A stretch of 14,330 nucleotides of DNA from an uncultured Pelagibacteraceae bacterium (GTDB taxonomy: Bacteria > Pseudomonadota > Alphaproteobacteria > Pelagibacterales > Pelagibacteraceae): the NCBI GenBank assembly GCA_902632515.1, contig CACPDA010000016.1:1-14330 (forward strand), in the 5' to 3' direction. Numbering within the stretch: the stretch's first letter is position 1; each line of letters opens with the position of its first letter. The notes beneath the pieces were generated by a model. It did no database searches. It saw nothing but the letters and a program-made list of their open reading frames with translations, and had not been told where the DNA came from. Of the stretch, positions 7,463 through 14,330 are shown piece by piece. Position numbers and translations under genes: made by a program.

Positions 7463-10400
7463 AAAAATATTAGTTGTTGGTGCAGGACCGATTGTTATTG
7501 GCCAAGCATGTGAATTTGATTATTCAGGTACTCAAGCATGTAAAGCATTAAGAGATGAAGGATATAAAGTTATTTTAATTAATTCAAATCCAGCAACAAT
7601 TATGACTGATCCTGATGTTGCTGATAAAACTTACATTGAACCAATTACTTTAGAGGTTTTAGAAAAAATTGTTAAAAAAGAAAAACCAGACGCAATTCTT
7701 CCTACAATGGGTGGTCAAACAGCACTTAATCTTGCAATGGAGGCTGAAAAAAAAGGAATTCTAAAAAAATATAAAATCGAATTAATTGGAGCAAATTCCA
7801 AAGCTATTGCTAATGCTGAAGACAGAAAAAAATTTAGAAAAAACATGATTGATATTGGCCTTGATTTACCAAAATCTGAAATTGTCAATAAATATAATCA
7901 AGCATTTGAAGTTTTAAATAAAATCGGATTACCTGCAATAATTAGACCGGCATTTACTCTTGGTGGGCTTGGAGGTGGGATTGCAAAAAATAAGAAAGAT
8001 TATCTAAAAATAATTAAAAGTGGTTTACACGAGTCACCTGTTAGCCAGGTATTAGTTGAAGAATGTTTAGAAGGCTGGAAAGAATTTGAAATGGAAGTTG
8101 TTAGAGATAAAAAAGATAACTGCATAATTATTTGTTCTATTGAAAATATTGATCCAATGGGAATACACACTGGAGATTCTGTAACTGTTGCTCCTGCTCT
8201 TACACTTACTGACAAAGAATACCAAGTGATGAGAAATGCCTCAATAGCATGCTTAAGAAAAATTGGAGTTGAAACGGGAGGATCAAATGTTCAGTTTGCA
8301 ATCAATCCAAAAAATGGTCGAATGGTTGTAATTGAAATGAACCCAAGAGTTTCAAGATCCTCTGCACTTGCATCTAAAGCCACCGGTTTCCCGATTGCAA
8401 AGGTAGCAGCAAAATTAGCAGTTGGTTATACTTTAGATGAACTAAAAAATGAAATAACTAAAGTTACCCCTGCTTCATTCGAACCAAGTATCGATTATGT
8501 TGTAACTAAAATTCCAAGATTCACTTTTGAAAAATTTTCTACTTCTCCAGCAACTCTTGGAACTTCCATGAAGTCAGTTGGTGAAGCAATGGCTATCGGG
8601 AGAAATTTTAAAGAGTCGCTCCAAAAAGCATTAGTTTCTCTTGAAACTGGATTTTCAGGTTTAGATAGGATTATTAATTTAAACAAAAAAGAAATAGAAA
8701 AAAAACTTAAAGAAAATATTCCCAACAAAATATTGCTAGTTGCTGAAGCAATAAGAAAAAAAATTGACTTAAAAAAAATACAAAGTTTATGCAAAATAGA
8801 TTCATGGTTTTTAGAACAAATAAAAGAAATTGTTGATGATGAAGCATTCATAAAAAAAAGGGGGCTGCCTCAAAACTTTGCTGAATTTAATAGAATTAAA
8901 TCAATTGGATTTTCTGATAAAAAACTTGCAGAATTATCAAATACTTCTGAAGATATTGTCAGAAGAAAAAGAACAGCACTTAAGATTTTACCAGTATACA
9001 AAAAAGTTGATACGTGTGCTGCCGAATTTAAATCATTCACTCCATATATGTATTCAACATATCAGCGAAACTTTTCTATCAATTCTGAATGTGAAGCTGA
9101 GCCTTCAGATAAAAAAAAAATAATTATTCTTGGTGGAGGGCCAAATAGAATTGGTCAAGGTATAGAGTTTGATTATTGTTGTTGTCAGGCTAGTTTTTCA
9201 TTAAAAAAGGCAGGTTATGAAACTATAATGGTGAATTGTAATCCCGAAACAGTTTCAACTGACTACGATACAAGCGATCGATTATATTTTGAACCATTAA
9301 AAGAGGAATATGTATTTAATATTATCAAAAAAGAACAAGAAAAGGGAAACTTAATTGGAGTAATTGCACAATTTGGTGGTCAAACTCCAATTAAATTAGC
9401 AAAATTTTTACATGAAAATAAATTACCTATATTAGGCACACAATATAGTTCTATCGACTTAGCCGAGGATAGAGATCGTTTTAGAAAACTATTAAAAAAA
9501 TTAAAATTAAAACAAGCAGAAAGTGGTATAGCTAGAAATTACAATCAAGCTATTAAAATAGCTGATAAAATTGGCTTACCATTAATTGTAAGACCATCTT
9601 ATGTTTTAGGCGGAAGAGCAATGGAAATTGTTCATGAAAAAAATAAATTGAAAAAATTTATAGTTGAAGCCTTCAAAGTAGCTGAAGAAAATCCAATTCT
9701 TATAGATAAATTTATAGATCAAGCAATGGAAGTTGATGTAGATGCATTATCAGATGGTAAAGATGTATTTGTTTCAGGAATTATGCAACATATTGAAGAG
9801 GCAGGCATACATTCAGGTGACTCTGCGTGCAGCTTACCTCCTGTTTCAATTAAACCATTTCTGATCAAAGAAATTGAAAATCAAACAAAAAAATTAGCTT
9901 TGTCATTAAAAGTGAAAGGATTCATGAATATTCAATTTGCTATTAAGAAGGATAAAATTTTTGTAATAGAGGTTAATCCAAGAGCAAGTAGAACTGTGCC
10001 TTTTGTATCTAAGGCTAAAGGTTTGCCTCTTGCAAAAATTGCATCAAGGGTAATGGCAGGAGAGAAATTATCAAAATTTGATTTAAAAGATAAATCAAAG
10101 GGTATGTTTGCTGTGAAAGAGGCCGTATTCCCTTTCAATAAATTTCCTAATAGTGATTTACTTTTAGGTCCAGAAATGAAGTCAACAGGTGAAGTAATGG
10201 GATTTGATAAAGATTTTGGAATGGCTTTTGCAAAAAGTCAAATAGCCGCCTCAAATTCATTACCAAAAAAAGGTCTTGCCTTTATATCACTTAAGAATGC
10301 TCATAAAGATGAAGGTATTATTTTGGCAAAAGAGTTAATAAAATTAAAATTTTCTTTATGTGCAACTAAAGGAACTGCAGAATACATAAGAAAATTTAAC

Positions 10401-10667
10401 ATGAAATGTAAAATAATTAATAAAGTCAGCACTGGTTCTCCTCATATTGTGGATATACTAGATGCAAAAAAAATTGCCTTAGTAATTAATACTGGTGGGG
10501 GAAATAAAGCTCATCGAGTAAGTGACGCTATTGCTCTCAGAAGAGCAACCTTGAAAAATAAGGTTCCTTATTGCACAAACATGTCAACTGCCTATGCATG
10601 TTTAAACGCTATTAAGTCACTTAAAACAAAAAAATTAGAGGTATCTTCGCTTCAAGATATAAATTAA
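7440..10667 (+). CDS. carB: Carbamoyl-phosphate synthase large subunit
   Basis: Uses ammonia from CarA, bicarbonate and two ATP to make carbamoyl phosphate. It has 1075 residues (E. coli 1073). The two homologous halves are clear: [20 protein letters not shown] near residue 14 and [20 protein letters not shown] near 564, each followed by an ATP-grasp domain with [18 protein letters not shown] in the first half and [18 protein letters not shown] in the second. The oligomerisation region lies between them (about 400-555) and contains [17 protein letters not shown]. The ornithine-contact segment [16 protein letters not shown] is conserved. The C-terminal allosteric MGS-like domain (about 945-1075) shows ATKGTAEYI and [11 protein letters not shown] 10-A run at 9111-9120 sits just before the second half. 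It is co-transcribed with carA, with a 23-nt overlap. Confidence 0.98.
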   Translation: MPKRKDLKKILVVGAGPIVIGQACEFDYSGTQACKALRDEGYKVILINSNPATIMTDPDVADKTYIEPITLEVLEKIVKKEKPDAILPTMGGQTALNLAMEAEKKGILKKYKIELIGANSKAIANAEDRKKFRKNMIDIGLDLPKSEIVNKYNQAFEVLNKIGLPAIIRPAFTLGGLGGGIAKNKKDYLKIIKSGLHESPVSQVLVEECLEGWKEFEMEVVRDKKDNCIIICSIENIDPMGIHTGDSVTVAPALTLTDKEYQVMRNASIACLRKIGVETGGSNVQFAINPKNGRMVVIEMNPRVSRSSALASKATGFPIAKVAAKLAVGYTLDELKNEITKVTPASFEPSIDYVVTKIPRFTFEKFSTSPATLGTSMKSVGEAMAIGRNFKESLQKALVSLETGFSGLDRIINLNKKEIEKKLKENIPNKILLVAEAIRKKIDLKKIQSLCKIDSWFLEQIKEIVDDEAFIKKRGLPQNFAEFNRIKSIGFSDKKLAELSNTSEDIVRRKRTALKILPVYKKVDTCAAEFKSFTPYMYSTYQRNFSINSECEAEPSDKKKIIILGGGPNRIGQGIEFDYCCCQASFSLKKAGYETIMVNCNPETVSTDYDTSDRLYFEPLKEEYVFNIIKKEQEKGNLIGVIAQFGGQTPIKLAKFLHENKLPILGTQYSSIDLAEDRDRFRKLLKKLKLKQAESGIARNYNQAIKIADKIGLPLIVRPSYVLGGRAMEIVHEKNKLKKFIVEAFKVAEENPILIDKFIDQAMEVDVDALSDGKDVFVSGIMQHIEEAGIHSGDSACSLPPVSIKPFLIKEIENQTKKLALSLKVKGFMNIQFAIKKDKIFVIEVNPRASRTVPFVSKAKGLPLAKIASRVMAGEKLSKFDLKDKSKGMFAVKEAVFPFNKFPNSDLLLGPEMKSTGEVMGFDKDFGMAFAKSQIAASNSLPKKGLAFISLKNAHKDEGIILAKELIKLKFSLCATKGTAEYIRKFNMKCKIINKVSTGSPHIVDILDAKKIALVINTGGGNKAHRVSDAIALRRATLKNKVPYCTNMSTAYACLNAIKSLKTKKLEVSSLQDIN

Positions 10668-10726
10668 TTATCAAAATTACAATTCTAAGTTGAGCCCAAT
10701 TTAAACTATTTAATTAATTCATTTTA

Positions 10727-10753
10727 TTGACTTAAAATTAAAAAAAATATCTA
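10727..10753 (+). promoter_or_regulatory. Possible promoter for the 58-residue gene
   Basis: TTGACT (10727-10732) is followed after 15 nt by TATCTA (10748-10753), 12 nt before the ATG of the small gene. The -35 is good, while spacer and -10 are sub-optimal. Without it the small gene would depend on carAB read-through across 98 nt that show no clear terminator and nothing else recognisable. Confidence 0.28.
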
Positions 10754-10765
10754 TTCTCAGTTAGA

Positions 10766-10942
10766 ATGAGTTCTGAAATTTCTAATTACATAGAGTCTAT
10801 TCTAAAAAAAAAAGATAAAGATAACAGCTATAAATTCTGGAAATTAGATGATGATGACCAATTAAAAGCTGTAACAGGTATTTGTTTTACTTTTGGTGCC
10901 TTATTTATTATTGGATTATTGGCAAACTTAGTATCTATGTGA
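10766..10942 (+). CDS. Small single-pass membrane protein of unknown function
   Basis: I do not recognise this protein. It is a 58-residue frame from ATG at 10766 to TGA. The first part is hydrophilic and charged, with KKKDKD (14-19), an aromatic patch around SYKFWKL (21-27), and an acidic run of four Asp (28-31). Residues about 35-57 form one hydrophobic segment rich in Ile, Leu, Phe, Gly and Ala that ends one residue from the C-terminus, so the predicted form is a tail-anchored inner-membrane protein with a cytoplasmic N-terminus. The clean charged-then-hydrophobic design and its fit in the gap support a real gene. It ends 5 nt from the stop of the convergent oxygenase gene. A 10-A run (10804-10813) encodes the Lys cluster. 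Confidence 0.65.
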   Translation: MSSEISNYIESILKKKDKDNSYKFWKLDDDDQLKAVTGICFTFGALFIIGLLANLVSM

Positions 10943-10947
10943 TTAAT

Positions 10948-11610
10948 TTACCTAACTTTCCAATCTGTTGGAAATGTAACGTAATTTACTTGAATACAAC
11001 GTCTCTCTTTTACAATTTTTTTTTTTTCCATTCCATGCCAAGTATTTGGACCACTTGAAAATAAATAACCATAGTTATGTTTGTATGGAACAGTTTTAAC
11101 TTTTTTTAATTTTTCATTATAAAAATCAGTACCTAAATCCTCAGATTCATTTACATGATTTATAAAAATTAAACCTGACATTAGTTTTTCTTTAATATCA
11201 CAATGAGGTTTCAACCAAAACCCCTCACGATCACAAATTACCTCAACTCTAACATATGAATTTGATAAATCTTTATTAATCATTTTTGAAATTGCTTCTT
11301 GTGTTTCTTTTGATTGTAATTCATCAATAAATTTTACCAAATTTGGAAATTGAGCTGCATTTTCTTTAGTCACAAAACATCTAAATTTTAAAGCTTTACC
11401 CCCGGATGCAATCCCTTTTCTAAATTCAGCAGCGCCATCGTCTATTGCTCTAGTACCATCATAAGTTAAGTTATGTTTAGTCACGTCTGGTATATCGGCA
11501 TTAATTATCTCCTTGATCGCTTCCTCTGTAAGTGGATTATTATATTCCCAGTGATCGAATGGATAATCACTTTTTTTTGATTGATTTAAAATTGAATTAA
11601 GAAAAGTCAT
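10948..11610 (-). CDS. 2-oxoglutarate/Fe(II)-dependent oxygenase family protein
   Basis: Predicted non-haem iron dioxygenase of 220 residues; substrate unknown. The iron-binding facial triad is visible as His136-x-Asp138 (in LKPHCDI) and distal His192 (in NTWHGME), followed 11-12 residues later by Arg203/Arg204 (KERRCIQVNYV), the usual 2-oxoglutarate carboxylate contact. The core between them has SGLIFINH and LGTDFY, typical of the double-stranded beta-helix. The N-terminal 75 residues show no motif I know. The ATG at 11610 lies inside the last codons of the upstream ELM1-family gene (14-nt overlap), so the two are co-translated and may act on the same pathway. Glycan, lipid or protein hydroxylation are all possible. 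A 12-T run (11016-11027; A12 in the mRNA) lies between His192 and the arginines. Confidence 0.82.
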   Translation of the reverse strand: MTFLNSILNQSKKSDYPFDHWEYNNPLTEEAIKEIINADIPDVTKHNLTYDGTRAIDDGAAEFRKGIASGGKALKFRCFVTKENAAQFPNLVKFIDELQSKETQEAISKMINKDLSNSYVRVEVICDREGFWLKPHCDIKEKLMSGLIFINHVNESEDLGTDFYNEKLKKVKTVPYKHNYGYLFSSGPNTWHGMEKKKIVKERRCIQVNYVTFPTDWKVR

Positions 11611-12547
11611 AATTTTTTATTTGATCTTTGATATAACTTGAAATTCTATCTGTTTCATTAAGTTTTTTATAATTCCACTTTTCTACAGAATTTTCTAAAT
11701 TTTTGATAATATTTAGTGACTTAAAAAGTTCGAAAAACTTTTGAAACCTATCATTTTTTTTTATATTTGGCATTTGTGCAACATAAATAGGTTTGCCAGT
11801 TATAGCTGCTTCTGAGATCATGGAAGTAGAGTCACATGTAACTACAATATGATCTGCTAATTCTAAAGATGAAAGATAAGCTTTTTTATCGATATTTTGA
11901 ACAATTATTTGATTATCATCAAAATATTCCTTAGCTTTATAAATAATTTTGTTAGGTGTTCTCATTGATGGAATAAAAATTAATTGATATCCATTATCGA
12001 TAAAGTTTTTTTTGACTTTTAAAAAGATTGTATCAATTGTATTATCTTCATAATTATAATATTTATTTGGTCCGCCAACAATAAAACTAACTATTTTCTC
12101 TTTACTGATTTGAGATTTCAAATATGACTTATTTTCATCTAATTCATTATCTCTTAAATAGTGGATAGCGCCTTTACTTTGTAAAACATTTGATCCAATT
12201 AAACCATCATGCTCAGGAGCTACAATATAATCAAAATTGCTCAACAAAACTTTTGGATCTTGTATATGAATACTCATAATTTTTCTTTTTAACTTTTTTT
12301 TTAAGTAAATTGATGGAATTACACTTTTTCTACCACAGGAAATTACAATATTAAAATCATTCGCAATTTTATTTTTGAAAACAAAATCTTGCACTGGAGT
12401 AAACTTAGGCGGAATCATCTTCCAAAAATTATTGAGTTCAATTTTTTCGTGTATAAAATCAAGATCTAATGCTTTAGCTAATCCTTCAACTTGACTAATC
12501 ATGCCATGCATTCCCTCAGTTAATAATAAACCTTTTAATTTTGACAT
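11597..12547 (-). CDS. ELM1/DUF1022 family protein, GT-B glycosyltransferase-like
   Basis: A 316-residue protein resembling the bacterial family named after plant mitochondrial fission factor ELM1. The fold is predicted to be GT-B-like, and the bacterial members have no settled function. Motifs in order: TEGMHGMISQVEGLAKAL (10-27; family form roughly TDGxxGxxxQxxGLA), VISCGRKSVIPSIYL (68-82), HIQDP (94-98), DYIVAPEHDGL (106-116), VGGPNKYY (157-164), and TCDSTSMISEAAITGKPIYV (237-256), which resembles the C-terminal nucleotide-sugar site of GT-B enzymes. No signal peptide or membrane segment is seen. It heads a two-gene leftward operon with the oxygenase and diverges from trxB across only 21 nt. 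A role in cell-envelope sugar metabolism is inference. Confidence 0.82.
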   Translation of the reverse strand: MSKLKGLLLTEGMHGMISQVEGLAKALDLDFIHEKIELNNFWKMIPPKFTPVQDFVFKNKIANDFNIVISCGRKSVIPSIYLKKKLKRKIMSIHIQDPKVLLSNFDYIVAPEHDGLIGSNVLQSKGAIHYLRDNELDENKSYLKSQISKEKIVSFIVGGPNKYYNYEDNTIDTIFLKVKKNFIDNGYQLIFIPSMRTPNKIIYKAKEYFDDNQIIVQNIDKKAYLSSLELADHIVVTCDSTSMISEAAITGKPIYVAQMPNIKKNDRFQKFFELFKSLNIIKNLENSVEKWNYKKLNETDRISSYIKDQIKNYDFS

Positions 12548-12568
12548 TAATTACTATATAGCTCTCAT
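12548..12568. promoter_or_regulatory. 21-bp divergent control region between the ELM1-family gene and trxB
   Basis: Only 21 bp separate the two opposite start codons. They contain the palindrome CTATATAG (12554-12561), which can supply a -10-like element for both directions, and run into a second palindrome, CTCATATGAG (12564-12573), that includes the trxB ATG. Any -35 boxes must lie inside the opposing coding sequences, and both mRNAs would have very short or no leaders. Confidence 0.45.
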
Positions 12569-13513
12569 ATGAGTGAAAATCCAACTAAACACACAAAAGT
12601 GTTAATAATTGGATCCGGCCCTGCCGGATATACAGCAGCAGTTTATGCTGCTCGAGCAATGTTAAATCCAATTTTAGTTTATGGGTCAGCTCCAGGTGGA
12701 CAATTAACCACTACTACTGATGTTGAAAATTATCCTGGCTTTGCTGATGTAATTCAAGGTCCATGGTTAATGGATCAAATGAAAGATCAGGCTAAAGCAG
12801 TTGGAACTGAAATGATTGAAGATCACATTGCCTCTGTAAATTTAAAATCAAAACCTTTTGAAGCTATAGGTGATAGTGGTCAAAAATATACTGCTGATAG
12901 TATTATCATTTCAACAGGTGCTCAAGCAAGATGGTTAAATTTGAAATCAGAACAAGAATTTAGAGGTTTTGGAGTTTCAGCTTGTGCAACGTGCGATGGT
13001 TTTTTTTTTAAAGATAAGGAGGTAGCTGTAGTTGGCGGAGGTAACGCTGCAGTCGAAGAGGCAATTTTTTTAACTAAGTTTGCATCAAAAGTTAAGCTAA
13101 TTCATAGAAGAGATAGTTTAAGAGCTGAGAAAATGCTTCAAAAAAAACTAATGGAAAATAAAAAAATAGAAATTATTTGGGACTCTGTTGTTGAAGATGT
13201 AATTGGAGACCAAAAACCAAAAAATGTTAATGGAATTAAAATTAAAAATGTCAAAACTAATATAATTACAGAAATAAAATTAGATGGTTTATTTATTGCG
13301 ATTGGACACGACCCTGCAACCAAATTATTTAAAGATCAGCTGAAGATGGACGCTGAAGGATATTTAGTTACAAAGCCAGATTCTACAGAAACAAATGTAC
13401 CAGGGGTTTATGCAGCAGGCGATGTTAAAGATAAAACATTTAGACAAGCAGTAACAGCGGCTGGAATGGGCTGCATGGCTGCTCTTGAGGCAGAAAAATT
13501 TTTGTCCCATTAA
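12569..13513 (+). CDS. trxB: Thioredoxin reductase (NADPH)
   Basis: Flavoprotein that passes electrons from NADPH through FAD and a cysteine pair to thioredoxin. It has 314 residues (E. coli 321). Features: the FAD-binding GSGPAG (15-20), APGGQLTTTTDVENYPGF (41-58), the redox-active Cys139-Ala-Thr-Cys142-Asp143, the NADPH-binding VVGGGNAAVEEA (154-165), the phosphate-contact HRRDSLRAEK (179-188), and the C-terminal FAD motif YAAGDVKDKTFRQAVTAAGMGC. The ATG at 12569 fits the family N-terminus. It is followed after one nucleotide by the next gene, so they form an operon. A 10-T run (13010-13019) directly follows the codons of the redox site. Confidence 0.97.
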   Translation: MSENPTKHTKVLIIGSGPAGYTAAVYAARAMLNPILVYGSAPGGQLTTTTDVENYPGFADVIQGPWLMDQMKDQAKAVGTEMIEDHIASVNLKSKPFEAIGDSGQKYTADSIIISTGAQARWLNLKSEQEFRGFGVSACATCDGFFFKDKEVAVVGGGNAAVEEAIFLTKFASKVKLIHRRDSLRAEKMLQKKLMENKKIEIIWDSVVEDVIGDQKPKNVNGIKIKNVKTNIITEIKLDGLFIAIGHDPATKLFKDQLKMDAEGYLVTKPDSTETNVPGVYAAGDVKDKTFRQAVTAAGMGCMAALEAEKFLSH

Positions 13514-13514
13514 A

Positions 13515-14330
13515 GTGAAAAATAATTTACATGTATTTTTGGGTGCAACTGTCGCTGATGCAGCAGCGAGACCTCTTCATTGGGTATATAATCAAAAAAA
13601 ATTACAAACTTACATAAAAGGAAAAAAAGATTTTACTTTTTTAGGAAAAAATAAAAGTCCATTTTATAATATTAAAACTGGAAAAGTTTCAGGATATAAT
13701 GAAATTGGGCAAGTAATGTTTAGAACATTACTTGAAGGAAATGATAATATAAAAAAAAGATTCATGAAAAATATTATAATTAACTTTGGTCCAGGTAGTT
13801 CTTATTGGAAAAACCTTAGATTGAGAGCAAAATATAGAAAAGTTAAAGATTGGCGAGGCATCATTAAAGGACCTTGGATACATCAAAATGTTATTGAGAT
13901 TATTAAAAATATAAAAGCAAAAAAAGAAATCACAGGAGGAGAGAAAGTAAACGAGTCCGATGGTTTCTGTGCTGCTCTACCCTATTTTTTATTTGGCTAT
14001 GATTATAATAATTTAAAAAAGATTATTTCAACAGTTACAATTTCTAAACTAAGTATGAAATATGCTTTGGCAAAATTTCATATAATTGATTTTGCTCTTA
14101 AAGGATCTAAAAATCCTATAAATGAATTCATAAAAAAATATAAAAAAAAAACCTATTTTAGAGAAGTTATCGAAGGCATAGAAAAAGTAAAACGTTTAAA
14201 GACATTGCCTCATTCAAAGGCAGTTAGGAAACTTGGAATGGCTTGTAGTTATCCTGGAACCTTTAATAGCTCAATTCACTCTATAATAAATTCAAAAAAT
14301 TACAGAAATGCAATATTAAAAACTATAAAA
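13515..14330 (+). CDS. ADP-ribosylglycohydrolase / J1-crystallin-like protein (3' end cut by window edge)
   Basis: An open frame of 272 residues runs from GTG at 13515 to the right edge with no stop. It resembles the ADP-ribosylglycohydrolase superfamily, nearest to the J1-crystallin-like branch: GATVADAAARPLHWVYN (10-26) matches the family opening, VNESDGFCAALPYFL (145-159) matches the central ESD region, and KLGMACSYPGTFNSSIHSI (239-257) matches the segment before the C-terminal GGD motif, which would lie beyond the window. The classic metal-binding acidic motifs of active hydrolases are not clear here, so enzymatic activity is uncertain. The GTG begins one nucleotide after the trxB stop; no in-frame ATG lies nearby, and the ATG at 13531 is in another frame. 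It is extremely Lys/Asn/Ile-rich. Confidence 0.75.
   Translation, partial: MKNNLHVFLGATVADAAARPLHWVYNQKKLQTYIKGKKDFTFLGKNKSPFYNIKTGKVSGYNEIGQVMFRTLLEGNDNIKKRFMKNIIINFGPGSSYWKNLRLRAKYRKVKDWRGIIKGPWIHQNVIEIIKNIKAKKEITGGEKVNESDGFCAALPYFLFGYDYNNLKKIISTVTISKLSMKYALAKFHIIDFALKGSKNPINEFIKKYKKKTYFREVIEGIEKVKRLKTLPHSKAVRKLGMACSYPGTFNSSIHSIINSKNYRNAILKTIK

Noticed and set aside
8495..8851. 118-codon minus-strand frame opposite carB
   Set aside because: Ser/Ile/Phe-rich shadow across a conserved CarB segment; no start context or family match.
8878..9123. 81-codon plus-strand frame in another phase of carB
   Set aside because: Overlaps the conserved carB frame completely; likely chance frame in AT-rich sequence.
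13531..13560. ATG at 13531 as start of the gene after trxB
   Set aside because: It is in the +1 frame relative to the ADP-ribosylglycohydrolase-like frame; the in-frame GTG at 13515 fits the conserved N-terminus.
1..14330. CRISPR array, insertion sequence, prophage, toxin-antitoxin or defence genes
   Set aside because: No regularly spaced repeats, transposase or integrase motifs, terminal inverted repeats or known defence domains were seen on either strand.

Overview
The window looks like the chromosome of a streamlined, AT-rich marine alphaproteobacterium, most likely SAR11 (Pelagibacterales). I infer this from strongly A/T-biased codons, Lys/Asn/Ile-rich proteins, tiny or negative gene spacing, few visible Shine-Dalgarno sequences, and the order yqeY-dnaG-rpoD facing away from carA-carB. 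This comes from gene content and family knowledge, not from a database match.

Layout. (1) Positions 1-6141 read leftward: yqeY, dnaG (primase), rpoD (main sigma factor), a tRNA gene with anticodon GAC (Val), then rfbB and rfbA (first two dTDP-sugar enzymes, in reverse pathway order). rfbA runs off the left edge. (2) Positions 6269-10667 read rightward: carA and carB, the two carbamoyl-phosphate synthetase subunits, overlapping by 23 nt. A 58-residue gene for a small membrane protein follows. (3) Positions 10948-12547 read leftward: a predicted glycosyltransferase-like ELM1/DUF1022 protein and a 2-oxoglutarate/Fe(II) oxygenase, overlapping by 14 nt. (4) From 12569 rightward: trxB (thioredoxin reductase), then one nucleotide later an ADP-ribosylglycohydrolase/J1-crystallin-like gene cut by the right edge.

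How they fit together. Most genes are core housekeeping: replication priming, transcription initiation, arginine/pyrimidine precursor supply and thiol redox. The rfb pair makes the activated deoxysugar intermediate for surface polysaccharide and may mark the edge of a variable glycan cluster to the left. The ELM1/oxygenase pair, the 58-residue protein and the ADP-ribosylglycohydrolase-like gene are the least understood parts.

Most unusual signals: the tRNA-Val(GAC) has complete stems but a non-canonical T-loop and a D-loop lacking the GG pair. The primase has lost three of the four zinc ligands of its CHC2 finger. An A8 run sits exactly at the carA/carB junction, and several other coding regions carry 10-12 nt A/T runs. 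I saw no mobile elements, CRISPR arrays, rRNA, phage genes or recognisable defence systems, and no gene-free stretch over 300 nt.
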